A stretch of 64,000 nucleotides of DNA from [Enterobacter] lignolyticus SCF1 (GTDB lineage: Bacteria > Pseudomonadota > Gammaproteobacteria > Enterobacterales > Enterobacteriaceae): NCBI RefSeq assembly GCF_000164865.1, contig NC_014618.1:2418001-2482000 (forward strand). The letters run 5' to 3'. The stretch's first letter is position 1. Each line of letters begins with the position of its first letter. The position numbers and the translations under genes are program-made. Shown here piece after piece: positions 18,301 through 26,985 of this stretch. The notes beneath the pieces are model-generated. The model did no database searches, had not been told where the DNA came from, and saw only the letters and a list, made by a program, of their open reading frames with translations.

Positions 18301-18868
18301 GCCTGGCCTGCCTCTGACAAGAATATGATTTAAGTTTGGCAAAGACCTTCTGTTTTAGTTCAATATCGTCATTAAGTTTAATTTTAATCTTCCCGTCATA
18401 GCTTAAGGATTCCTTAATGTTTTAGAATAATAAAAAAATCATTAAACCAGGACATCCTTCATTTATGCCACCATCAGATAAAATTTTAAAAATAAATCAA
18501 CCATTCATTACAAATTTTATACATAATCGTTATAGCCATATTAAAGTGGCTCGCATTTTTCAGATAGCCACGAAATGTTAAACCTGTTGATGGGTGTTGA
18601 CTCTGCTGTTAACGGGTTCAAGCCAGCAGCATGTGGGGCTCGGCGACATTGACTGGTATCGCTACAGCATCGCCTGATGGATGCGGGGGAAACCTCGGGA
18701 TGGCGCAAATCATACATTACTATGATTTCAGGCGTCCTTCTTTTTTATAAGATAGAATATGCCCCAGCTACCGATTAACTACCGATGAATACACCACCGC
18801 ACGCTGACTTCTGCGATATATTCCTGGCAAAACATGGCGTTCAGGGCCAAATATTGAGGAAGTAGAAT
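18301..18868. other. 568-base AT-rich gap without a clear gene
   Basis: No reading frame with a ribosome site was seen. The first 280 bases are AT-rich and hold a TTAAGG-att-CCTTAA inverted repeat at 18403-18417. The second half is of normal composition. A 27-codon GTG frame at 18594-18677 looks signal-peptide-like but has no site and was not called. A palindrome near 18707 is listed apart. Confidence 0.5.
18707..18728. promoter_or_regulatory. AAATCATA/TATGATTT palindrome, candidate operator
   Basis: A perfect eight-base inverted repeat with a six-base spacer, 141 bases before the DUF1353 gene. Size and spacing fit a dimeric repressor site. No regulator can be named. Confidence 0.3.
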
Positions 18869-19423
18869 ATGGCTGATTACGGTTCGTTTACAGGTAACGT
18901 TGTAGCCCAGTGGTCAAGAAGACAGGGACCTGACAGAAACATGGTGTTAACGGAGGATTTTTACTACACCGATCCGTCCTCGAGAGTCTGGTCGGCGCCC
19001 GCAGGCAGCGTCATTAACGGCGCCAGTATTCCGCAGGCGCTATGGTCTACCGTCGGATCGCCCTACATTGGCGACTACAGGCTGGCCTCCGTTGTTCATG
19101 ATGTTGCCTGTACCCAGGGCGCCAACAGAAAAGAGGCCGACATTATGTTTTATTACGCATGCCTTGCGGGAGGATGCTCACCTGACCGCGCGCGGGTGTT
19201 TTATCTTGGCGTCAGAATTGGCGCGAAATACAGCTCGCTGATATTGAAATCCGCATCATCTACATTTAATGACCCATTTTTTACTACGGATAATAATCTT
19301 GTCACCGCACTCGACGCTGACATGCTTTATATTCTCAAAAATGTCGGAAAGATAGTTCATCAATTAAAAGACGACACTACCCCGGATCAAATGGATAAAT
19401 ATATAGATCCTTATCTGGTTTAA
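18869..19423 (+). CDS. DUF1353 family protein
   Basis: A 184-residue protein with the DUF1353 core: the A-P-A-G-S-V-I-N-G-A-S-I-P-Q-A-L-W motif (about 50-66) and S-V-V-H-D-V-A-C (about 84-91), whose His-Asp pair is typical. The family is found in phages and bacterial chromosomes and has been proposed to be related to peptidoglycan or tail functions; no activity is proven. AGGAAG precedes the ATG. It has no signal peptide. Presence in an accessory block beside AT-rich DNA suggests mobile origin. Confidence 0.75.
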   Translation: MADYGSFTGNVVAQWSRRQGPDRNMVLTEDFYYTDPSSRVWSAPAGSVINGASIPQALWSTVGSPYIGDYRLASVVHDVACTQGANRKEADIMFYYACLAGGCSPDRARVFYLGVRIGAKYSSLILKSASSTFNDPFFTTDNNLVTALDADMLYILKNVGKIVHQLKDDTTPDQMDKYIDPYLV

Positions 19424-19545
19424 TTTCCCCATTGCGTCAGCGACGACAAAAAACGCAAATCTGTTGGTTCAGCAAAAGACTTTCGGGAAAAATGATAAGA
19501 ATAAGGCCCCAGTCGCTGGAGCCTTAATACAAAAAAACCGCTGAA

Positions 19546-20043
19546 CTAGTCAAAAACACCATTGATAATGGTCGTGACGATCGCCGTACTGAGTGCAATA
19601 AGCACCAGATTATCACCAATCACTTTCCATTCGTAACCCGGATAATACGGCAGTTGGCCTAGCATAGAGGCGGGCACCGTCTTTTTCGCGATCCCTGGAG
19701 GTAATGGTTTGCCACGTACCAGGTTTTTCGCAATCCCCGGCGGCAGAGACTGATACCCCGTCAGACCATAGTTGACCGCCAGCTGGCGAGCCATCGAGTA
19801 GCTGATATCGGAATCAACATGATCCGGTTTACCGTAGTTTTTACGATGGCCGGACGAGTTGCTATCATCCTCGCTCCCGCTCTGGCTTTTCCCCGGGCTA
19901 CCGTTGTTACCTTTATTGCCGTTATTACCATGGTTACCGCTGTTGCCATGGCCGTTACCCGGGTTTGCCAGTACAGGCGTTGCAAGCATCGATAATGAAA
20001 CAACAGCCGCCAGCGCAACTGAAACTCCACGACACTTAAACAT
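19546..20043 (-). CDS. CigR-like RcnB-family envelope protein
   Basis: A 165-residue exported protein: signal peptide to about residue 26 (V-L-A-N), then a low-complexity Gly/Asn/His/Lys/Ser linker (27-70), then a conserved part containing the doubled motif L-P-P-G-I-A-K (about 99-105 and 116-122) and a C-terminal hydrophobic helix (about 146-162). The L-P-P-G-I-A-K repeat and Y-Y-P-G-Y-E-W mark the RcnB/CigR family. CigR of Salmonella is an anti-virulence protein encoded in SPI-3; the role here is unknown. It stands alone between the DUF1353 gene and dcp. Confidence 0.8.
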   Translation of the reverse strand: MFKCRGVSVALAAVVSLSMLATPVLANPGNGHGNSGNHGNNGNKGNNGSPGKSQSGSEDDSNSSGHRKNYGKPDHVDSDISYSMARQLAVNYGLTGYQSLPPGIAKNLVRGKPLPPGIAKKTVPASMLGQLPYYPGYEWKVIGDNLVLIALSTAIVTTIINGVFD

Positions 20044-20503
20044 GATGCGATCCTTTTAATGTCATACACAGAGCTAACAGTATGTGCTTTTATCCTCGCC
20101 AGCAATCTGATTAATTCCTAATTACCCGGGGGTTATCCGGCATACGCTGTCACAGCATGAAATGCTGGTTCTGAAAATACAACCCCCGCGAGTCGCGAGA
20201 CCACCCATGGTAAAAACGGATGGTTTATGCTGATTCAGGCGCATCGACACCAGTTTTTCAGCATAAAATAAAATCGCAAGGCGCCAGCGCCGCGCGACGG
20301 CGTTTATTTAGACAGCGCCGCTTATTTTGGGCAAAAAAAACCGCCATAAGATGGCGGTAAATGCTTGCATGGATAGATTTGTGTTTTACGTCGCGGATCC
20401 AGCATACCTTTGCCTTCTCCACGACACTGCAGGCATGCTAGCACCGCCTGTCTCAATAAAATCTAAACGGTGCAGGTTTAGCCTGAAAAAACACGCCCGT
20501 GAT
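20044..20503. other. 460-base gap between cigR-like gene and dcp
   Basis: No protein gene was found. A strong minus-strand terminator at 20333-20358 lies 146 bases beyond the dcp stop, leaving room for a small minus-strand RNA or a long dcp 3' region. Confidence 0.5.
20333..20358 (-). terminator. strong intrinsic terminator downstream of dcp
   Basis: On the minus strand the stem ACCGCCAT/ATGGCGGT with a three-base loop is followed by eight T. Such an end is typical of Hfq-bound small RNAs and of mRNA 3' ends. It is the first terminator after dcp. Confidence 0.85.
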
Positions 20504-22549
20504 TTACGCTCTCAAACCGCGATGTTTAAGCATCGGCTCCGGCTGCGGATCGTGCCCGCGCCAGTCGCGGTACAGCGCGTCGAGATCGCTACTGTTGCCG
20601 CGCGACAGGATAGCGTCGCGAAAACGTTGTCCGTTTTCCCGGGTTAACCCTCCCTGCTCCACGAACCACTGATAGCCGTCATCCGCCAGCATCTGCGTCC
20701 ACAGATAAGCGTAGTATCCCGCCGCGTAGCCGCCGCCAAAGATATGGGCAAAATAGCTGCTGCGATAGCGTGGCGGAACGGCGGGTAAATCAACACGCTC
20801 TTTCTCAAGCGCCTGTGCTTCAAACGCATCAACATCGTCCGGCAGCGTGGCCGCAGTGACGCTGTGCCAGTTCATATCCAGCAGCGCCGCGCTCAGCAGC
20901 TCGGTCATATCGTAGCCTTTGTTGAAGGTCGCCGCGCGCATCATGCTTTCACGCAGCGCTTCCGGCATCGGCTCTCCGCTTTCGTGGTGGCGGGCGAAGC
21001 GCGCAAATACCTGCGGATGGCTGGCCCAGTGCTCGTTAATCTGAGACGGAAACTCGACAAAATCGCGCGGTGTTCGCGTACCGGAAAGCCCCGGATAGCG
21101 CTGGCTGGCGAACAGACCGTGCAGCGTATGACCGAACTCATGGAACAGCGTGATGACATCATCCCAGGACAGCAGCGCGCTTTTCCCCTCCGCGGGCTTC
21201 TGATAGTTGCACACGTTGTAGATAACCGGGCGGCTTTCCAGCAGCGTGGACTGCTGGACGAAATTGTCCATCCACGCCCCGCCGCTCTTTGACTCCCGGG
21301 AAAAATAGTCGCCATAAAATAGCGCCAGACCTTCACCGCTGGCGTCAAAGATCTCCCAGACGCGAACGTCTGGATGATAGACCGGGATATCAAACCGTTC
21401 GACGAAGCGAATGCCGAACAGCGCTGACGCGGCCCAGAATACGCCCTCCGTCAGCACCCGGTTGAGTTCGAAATAGGGCTTAATCTGCGCCTCATCAAGC
21501 GAATAGCGCGCCAGGCGAACCTGTTCGGCGTAAAACGGCCAGTCCCAGGCCTGGGCGCTGAAGCCGCCCTGCTGCGCATCGATAACCTGCTGAATATCCG
21601 CCAGCTCCCGCTCGGCGCGCCCCCGCGCCGCAGGGGCTATCTCACGCATGAACCCCAGCGCTACCGCGGAGGTCCTCGCCATCTGGTCGGCGGTGCTCAG
21701 GCTGGCGTAGTCCGTAAAGCCGAGCAACTCCGCCTGCCGCGCGCGCAGCGCAACCAGCCGCAAAATCAGCGCACGGGTATCGTTACCATCCCCCTTCTGC
21801 GTGCGCAGCACGCTGGCCTGAAACAGTTTTTCCCGCGTCGCCCGCTGGCGCAGCGACGCCAGCGCCGGCTGCTGAGTGGTATTAAGCAGCGCGATAAGCC
21901 AGCCGTCGCTCAATCCTTTTTCCTCGGCGGCGCTGCGCGCGGCAGCAATATCGTCGTCGCTCATACCGTCAAGCGCCGCCGGGGAATCCACCACCAGCCC
22001 GCCGTTTTTCGCCGCCGCCAGCAGCCGCTGGTTAAATTGGCTGGTCAGCGTCGCCGCTTGCGTATTGAGCGCGCGCAGCTCTGCTTTTTGCCTGTCCGAA
22101 AGCGTGGCGCCCGCCAGGATAAACTGCTGATGGGTGACCTCCACCAGCCGCAGCGACTCCTCGTCCAGCGACAGCTGATGACGCTGGCGCCACACCGTCT
22201 CGATACGCTCAAACAGCGCTGCATTGAGATAAATGTCATTGGCCAGTTCAGCCAGCTCTGCGGAGAACTGCTCATCAAGCTGCTGGAGGGTGTCGTTGGT
22301 GTTCGACGCCACCATCGCAAAAAACACCGACGTCACCCGGGCAAGCAGCGCCCCGCTTTTCTCCAGGGCAATGAAGGTATTGGCAAAATCCGGCGCGTCC
22401 GGATGCGCGGCGATGGCCGCTATCTCTTCCCGTTTACGCCGCACGCCCTCATCAAAGGCCGGGCGATAGTGGCTGTCGCGGATGAGATCAAAGGGCGGCG
22501 CCTGGTACGGCAGCAGGCTGATGGTAAAAAAAGGATTCGCGAAAGACAT
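20504..22549 (-). CDS. dcp: dipeptidyl carboxypeptidase Dcp
   Basis: Zinc metallopeptidase of family M3 that removes C-terminal dipeptides. The product has 681 residues, the same as E. coli Dcp. The zinc site H-E-F-G-H-T-L-H-G is visible near residue 470, followed by the conserved F-V-E-F-P-S-Q and the C-terminal G-G-G-Y-A-A-G-Y-Y-A-Y-L-W. The start was placed at 22549 (M-S-F-A-N-P-F), six bases after AGGAG; an ATG one codon upstream is equally possible, and an open frame further upstream is not conserved. Confidence 0.95.
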   Translation of the reverse strand: MSFANPFFTISLLPYQAPPFDLIRDSHYRPAFDEGVRRKREEIAAIAAHPDAPDFANTFIALEKSGALLARVTSVFFAMVASNTNDTLQQLDEQFSAELAELANDIYLNAALFERIETVWRQRHQLSLDEESLRLVEVTHQQFILAGATLSDRQKAELRALNTQAATLTSQFNQRLLAAAKNGGLVVDSPAALDGMSDDDIAAARSAAEEKGLSDGWLIALLNTTQQPALASLRQRATREKLFQASVLRTQKGDGNDTRALILRLVALRARQAELLGFTDYASLSTADQMARTSAVALGFMREIAPAARGRAERELADIQQVIDAQQGGFSAQAWDWPFYAEQVRLARYSLDEAQIKPYFELNRVLTEGVFWAASALFGIRFVERFDIPVYHPDVRVWEIFDASGEGLALFYGDYFSRESKSGGAWMDNFVQQSTLLESRPVIYNVCNYQKPAEGKSALLSWDDVITLFHEFGHTLHGLFASQRYPGLSGTRTPRDFVEFPSQINEHWASHPQVFARFARHHESGEPMPEALRESMMRAATFNKGYDMTELLSAALLDMNWHSVTAATLPDDVDAFEAQALEKERVDLPAVPPRYRSSYFAHIFGGGYAAGYYAYLWTQMLADDGYQWFVEQGGLTRENGQRFRDAILSRGNSSDLDALYRDWRGHDPQPEPMLKHRGLRA

Positions 22550-22698
22550 CATTAGCTCCTGATTGCGATAGTTTCCATAGAGTAGGCAACCCCTTACCCG
22601 CCCGCAATGATTTCTCAGTCGGCAAAAGTTGACATACCGCCGCCCGCCCTCGCGTGCTATGGTAATACCACACAAAACGCGTTGAGGAATAACAGAAA

Positions 22699-23448
22699 AT
22701 GATCGTACTCGTGACTGGCGCGACGGCAGGATTTGGTGAAAGCATTACCCGCCGTTTCGTCGCTAATGGCCATAAAGTGATTGCCACCGGTCGCCGCCAG
22801 GAGCGTCTTCAGGAGCTCAAAGAGAGCCTGGGCGACAACATTCTGACCGCGCAGCTTGACGTTCGTAACCGCGCCGCGATTGAAGAGATGATCGCCAGCC
22901 TGCCGGCCGAATGGCAACAAATCGATGTGCTGGTCAACAACGCCGGGCTGGCGCTGGGCATGGAACCCGCGCAGAAAGCTAACGTCGAGGACTGGGAAAC
23001 CATGATCGACACCAACAACAAAGGCCTGATCTACATGACCCGCGCGGTTCTGCCGGGGATGGTCGAGCGCAACCGCGGCCATATTATCAATATCGGCTCA
23101 ACGGCGGGCAGCTGGCCCTATGCCGGCGGCAACGTCTATGGCGCGACCAAAGCGTTCGTTCGTCAGTTCAGCCTGAACCTGCGCACCGACCTGCACGGAA
23201 CCGCCGTTCGCGTGACCGATATCGAGCCGGGGCTGGTAGGCGGCACCGAATTCTCCAACGTCCGCTTTAAAGGCGATGACGCGAAGGCCAGCAAAACCTA
23301 CGAGAATACCAGCGCGCTGTCGGCGGAAGACATCAGCGAAGCCGTCTGGTGGGTGGCGACGCTACCGAAGCACGTCAACATCAACACCCTGGAGATGATG
23401 CCGGTCAGCCAGACCTACGCCGGGTTAAGCATCCACCGTCAGGGATAA
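22699..23448 (+). CDS. ydfG: NADP-dependent 3-hydroxy acid dehydrogenase YdfG
   Basis: Short-chain dehydrogenase of 249 residues (E. coli 248) that oxidises L-allo-threonine, serine and 3-hydroxypropionate with NADP; it also reduces malonic semialdehyde. Motifs: T-G-A-T-A-G-F-G (Rossmann, 7-14), N-N-A-G (about 80-83), catalytic Ser in N-I-G-S-T-A-G (about 134) and Y-G-A-T-K (Tyr/Lys, about 147-151). It is divergent from dcp as in E. coli. Confidence 0.95.
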   Translation: MIVLVTGATAGFGESITRRFVANGHKVIATGRRQERLQELKESLGDNILTAQLDVRNRAAIEEMIASLPAEWQQIDVLVNNAGLALGMEPAQKANVEDWETMIDTNNKGLIYMTRAVLPGMVERNRGHIINIGSTAGSWPYAGGNVYGATKAFVRQFSLNLRTDLHGTAVRVTDIEPGLVGGTEFSNVRFKGDDAKASKTYENTSALSAEDISEAVWWVATLPKHVNINTLEMMPVSQTYAGLSIHRQG

Positions 23449-23554
23449 GCCGTATTTCTCTGCCTTTTGCCCTGCCCGGCAGCCCGCCGGGTATGGGCGG
23501 GACGGGAAAAAAAGCGTAAAATAGCGCACTTAATCCGCAATAAAGAAAACGCCA

Positions 23555-24241
23555 ATGGCCGCAGAATCACAGCTCAACCCTACACAGCCCGTAAATCAGC
23601 AAATTTACCGCATTTTACGTCGGGATATTGTGCACTGCCTGATCCCGCCGGGCACGCCGCTTTCGGAAAAAGAGGTGTCGGTGCGTTTTGACGTCTCGCG
23701 CCAGCCGGTGCGGGAAGCGTTTATCAAGCTGGCGGAAAACGGTCTGATTCAGATTCGCCCGCAGCGCGGCAGCTACGTCAATAAAATCTCGTTATCCCAG
23801 GTGCGCAACGGCTGCTTCGTGCGCCAGGCTATCGAGTGCGCGGTAGTGCGCCGGGCGGCGACCATGATTACCGACGCCCAGAGCTATCAGCTGGAGCAGA
23901 ATCTGCACCAGCAGCGGATCGCCATCGACCGCCACCAGCTGAACGATTTCTTTCAGCTCGACGACGAGTTCCACCAGCTGCTGGCCACGATCGCCGACTG
24001 CCAGCTCGCCTGGGACACGGTGGAAAACATTAAAGCGACCATCGATCGCGTGCGCTATATGAGCCTCGACCACATCTCCTCGCCGGATATGCTGTTGCGC
24101 CAGCATCAGGATATTTTCAGCGCGCTGGAGCAGCGCGACGTTGCCGGAGTGGATGCCGCGATGACGCAGCATTTGCAGGAAATCAGCGAATCCGTGCTGT
24201 TAATTCGCCAGGAAAACCGCGACTGGTTTAGTGAAGAGTAA
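23555..24241 (+). CDS. ydfH: GntR regulator YdfH (RspR)
   Basis: FadR-subfamily GntR regulator of 228 residues, the same length as E. coli YdfH. N-terminal winged helix (about 15-78, with L-S-E-K-E-V-S-V-R-F-D-V-S-R-Q-P-V-R-E-A-F) and an all-helical C-terminal FCD domain with metal-ligand acids and histidines (D-D-E-F-H at about 132-136). In E. coli the orthologue, RspR, represses rspAB. Here rspAB lies about 10 kb downstream, separated by the stress-protein and decarboxylase genes, so control would be in trans. Confidence 0.9.
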   Translation: MAAESQLNPTQPVNQQIYRILRRDIVHCLIPPGTPLSEKEVSVRFDVSRQPVREAFIKLAENGLIQIRPQRGSYVNKISLSQVRNGCFVRQAIECAVVRRAATMITDAQSYQLEQNLHQQRIAIDRHQLNDFFQLDDEFHQLLATIADCQLAWDTVENIKATIDRVRYMSLDHISSPDMLLRQHQDIFSALEQRDVAGVDAAMTQHLQEISESVLLIRQENRDWFSEE

Positions 24242-24270
24242 AAAAACCTCACCCCGCATCAGGGATGAGG
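24241..24270. terminator. terminator between ydfH and usp gene
   Basis: CCTCA-CCC/GGG-TGAGG stem with a short loop. On the minus strand it is followed by six T, ending the stress-protein gene; its position just after the ydfH stop may let it also serve that gene. Confidence 0.75.
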
Positions 24271-24278
24271 TGTGCGGA

Positions 24279-24710
24279 TTATCGGACGACCAGCACCGGA
24301 ATTTTGGCGTAGCGCAGCACCGATTCGGCGTTAGATCCTAATAAATGGGTGCTGATGCCGGGTTTACGCGAACCGATGACGATCGCCTCAAATCCACCTT
24401 CCCTTGCCGTCGCAAGGATTTCATCTCGTACGCTGCCAAACCGCACCACGGTGTGGATACGCGCTGGCGAAATATTGAAAACATCGCGCAGAATGCGCAT
24501 TTTCTTTTCGGACTCATCTTTCATATAGGCTTCAAACTTGCGGATATCGGCCGCAAACCCGCGCAGCAACGAGCTGCTGCTGTTGGGCAGGACGTTCAGC
24601 AAGGTAATTTCACCGTGCTCCGCCGAGGCCAGATGCTCGGCGTGACGGATAGCCTTATCGCTCAAATCCATATCGAAAACATCAACTGGCATCAGTATTT
24701 TTTTATACAT
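24279..24710 (-). CDS. universal stress protein (UspF/UspG type)
   Basis: A 143-residue UspA-domain protein. The ATP-binding signature G-S-R-K-P-G-I-S-T-H-L-L-G-S-N-A-E-S-V (about 116-134) is complete and the N-terminal K-K-I-L-M-P-V-D-V-F strand is typical of UspF/UspG. Such proteins bind ATP and are induced on growth arrest. The start at 24710 has GGAG upstream; a 36-codon upstream extension is not conserved. Not next to ydfH in E. coli. Confidence 0.85.
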   Translation of the reverse strand: MYKKILMPVDVFDMDLSDKAIRHAEHLASAEHGEITLLNVLPNSSSSLLRGFAADIRKFEAYMKDESEKKMRILRDVFNISPARIHTVVRFGSVRDEILATAREGGFEAIVIGSRKPGISTHLLGSNAESVLRYAKIPVLVVR

Positions 24711-25147
24711 ACCCGCACTCCTTTGTGGCGATATCCGGTTCATAAACGTTCGTTTCCAGCCCCAGAATAACGGTAATACGTTCAGTTTTTGTATAGTGTG
24801 GATAAAAATGCAAACCAATAGACATATTTGTGAAGCGGGTCAAAGAATATGCCCGGCGCACGCTTACGTACGGCCGGGATCCGGCCTTGCAGAGGTAATA
24901 TAAAAGTATCAGCCTTGGATTATATCGCTATCGGCTTTTTGTCGCACCTCGCGGCATTTATTTTCAACGACATGAAATTACGGTGCTAACATCAGATTCG
25001 TTAACGCATCGGACATCGAAAAATTAAACATAAATGTCTGCGCGCCATTATCAATAAACTGTTTAGCTACAGCCGGGGACTTATTTCCGAAGAAAAAAAT
25101 AGAGTAACCACAGGTCATACATAATTTACTCACCCAAGGACATTAAA
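24711..25147. other. 437-base gap before decarboxylase operon
   Basis: Divergent control region for the stress-protein gene and the decarboxylase. It is AT-rich in the last 150 bases and holds no convincing open frame. No operator could be assigned. Confidence 0.4.
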
Positions 25148-26860
25148 ATGAAAATGAATAACAGTAACAGCAGCAAGCGCTGGACAAAATATCGCGAAGA
25201 GATGTGCTCTGCATTTCCCTCTGCATTCAGCGACGATCGCGATTCGTTATCCAAGTCGATAGCCAAAGCCATTGAACACCTGAATAAGCTGCGCCCCTGC
25301 GATGGCGGTCCGGCTTATCTCGGCCAAAATCCGGCTTTGACTATCGATTTCGATAAGGTCAAGGAGATTGAAATGGCGGATACCATGAGCAGCAGCGAGC
25401 AGGTCATCGCACAAACCAGCGAACTGTTCGAAGGGCTGCCGAACTGGGGCCATCCGCTGACCATGTGTAACGTTATCCCGCAGGCCAACACCGCCTCCAT
25501 TATCGCGGCTATCATGTCGGAAATCTTCTCCCCGAATATCCTTGAAGGGGAATACGCATGGAACGTACACCGCGCCGAGCTGGAAAGCGGCGGGATGCTG
25601 GCCAACCTGGTCGGCTGGGAGGCGAAACACGCCGGCTGTATCTACACCTACGGCGGGTCCGGCTGCTGGACCTACCACGTTAAATACGCGCTGACCCGCG
25701 TACTGCCAGACTCGCGCTACAGCGGTGTCCGTACCGACGCAAAAGTGCTGTGCTCGCAACAGGCGCACTACACCATGCTCAACAGCACCGACTGGATGGG
25801 GCTGGGGATGAACAATATCATCCGCATTAAAACCGACCCCGACACCAACGTCATGGACTTGCAGGATCTGGAGGCCGTGCTGACGTCGCTGCAAGCCAGT
25901 AATATCCCGGTGGCCTCCGTGGTATGCACCATGGGGACGACCGATGCCAACGCCGTTGACCCGGTTGCCGGGGTACGTAAACTGCTGGATCGGTATCCGA
26001 ACGCATCGCCATACGGTAAAGCACTGCTGTACTGCGATGCGGTCACCAGCTGGTCATGGCTGGCCTTCAGGAAATATGACTTTGCTAAAAACCCGCTGCA
26101 GTTCAGCGAGGCGCTGCTCCCGTTTATTGAGGCCAACTACCGCGCTCTGGAAGCCATGAAGTATGCTGACGCCATCGGCTTTGACTTCCATAAGGCCGGT
26201 TTCACGCCCTACGCCAGCAGCTGTTTCCTCTATCGCAACGCCGATGAGTTCGAAAACCTGCTGAAACGTCCGGGCTCCGCCTATCTGCAGCCGCGTTCGC
26301 CGTACAACCCGCTGGACTACACGCTGGAGGTCTCCCGCGCCGCGACCGGCGCATTAGCAGGCTGGGCTACGCTGAAATACTTTGGTTATGAAGGCTTCCA
26401 GGCCATCATGGGCGGTATTCTGGAAAATCAATACTACCTGCGTAACCTGCTGCATGAAAATGCGTCCACCGTCTGCGTCAACCCGGATGATTATAGTCTG
26501 GTAACCCTGTTCCGCGTTTATCCCGAAGGCGTAATGGCGCATCAGCAATATCAAAGAGAGCTGAGCGACCCGGCCTGTAAAGATCAGCTATTAGCCAATA
26601 ATAAACTGACCATGGATGTCGGCAATAAATTGTACGAGTGGTACCGTGGCGGTAATAAAGTCAACGGGAAATACACTCCGTATATGAGCTTCAGCACCGG
26701 TTTTCGCGTCACAGAATATAACCGCGACGCCAGCGATCCGGAGGCTATGGTATTTGCCCTGAAAATTTATCCGATGAACGTTCATTTAACCCATGAAATT
26801 ATGCAGCACGCCGTGGACTGCGTTATTGCCGCACGAAATGAGGTGCTGGGCGTCAAATAA
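25148..26860 (+). CDS. PLP-dependent group II amino-acid decarboxylase
   Basis: A 570-residue fold-type I PLP enzyme. Seen: the S-G-G-M-L-A-N-L-V-G-W-E segment, Y-T-Y-G-G-S-G-C, D297 in Y-C-D-A-V-T-S (pyridine-nitrogen contact) and K349 in D-F-H-K-A-G-F-T-P-Y (Schiff-base lysine). The layout matches the tyrosine/phenylalanine decarboxylase group more than the glutamate or histidine ones, but the substrate cannot be read from sequence. AAGGA lies seven bases before the ATG. Two GadC-like antiporters follow, so the enzyme probably decarboxylates an imported amino acid and the amine is exchanged out, consuming a proton and building proton-motive force. It is absent from this place in E. coli K-12. 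Confidence 0.85.
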   Translation: MKMNNSNSSKRWTKYREEMCSAFPSAFSDDRDSLSKSIAKAIEHLNKLRPCDGGPAYLGQNPALTIDFDKVKEIEMADTMSSSEQVIAQTSELFEGLPNWGHPLTMCNVIPQANTASIIAAIMSEIFSPNILEGEYAWNVHRAELESGGMLANLVGWEAKHAGCIYTYGGSGCWTYHVKYALTRVLPDSRYSGVRTDAKVLCSQQAHYTMLNSTDWMGLGMNNIIRIKTDPDTNVMDLQDLEAVLTSLQASNIPVASVVCTMGTTDANAVDPVAGVRKLLDRYPNASPYGKALLYCDAVTSWSWLAFRKYDFAKNPLQFSEALLPFIEANYRALEAMKYADAIGFDFHKAGFTPYASSCFLYRNADEFENLLKRPGSAYLQPRSPYNPLDYTLEVSRAATGALAGWATLKYFGYEGFQAIMGGILENQYYLRNLLHENASTVCVNPDDYSLVTLFRVYPEGVMAHQQYQRELSDPACKDQLLANNKLTMDVGNKLYEWYRGGNKVNGKYTPYMSFSTGFRVTEYNRDASDPEAMVFALKIYPMNVHLTHEIMQHAVDCVIAARNEVLGVK

Positions 26861-26896
26861 TTTTCGGCACTACCCGTATTAAAAAATATCCATGCA

Positions 26897-26926
26897 CAGG
26901 CCGGTTCGCCCGGCCTGTCCGTTTTT
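26897..26926 (+). terminator. attenuating terminator between decarboxylase and antiporter
   Basis: CAGGCCGG/CCGGCCTG stem with a TTCGC loop and TCCGTTTTT after it, in the 125-base gap before the first antiporter. It probably lowers, but need not stop, read-through. Confidence 0.75.
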
Positions 26927-26985
26927 AGATTTCGCATAGCTGGCTTATGAGATACGCCTAAACGACGTGCTATCAAGGAGTAATT

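Noticed and set aside
18594..18677. 27-codon GTG frame resembling a signal peptide
   Set aside because: No ribosome site, very short, in a gap with no conserved neighbours; could be chance or a gene remnant.
23466..23520. CCCGGC/GCCGGG hairpin between ydfG and ydfH as a terminator
   Set aside because: Short stem and no T-run; A-run follows on the plus strand instead.
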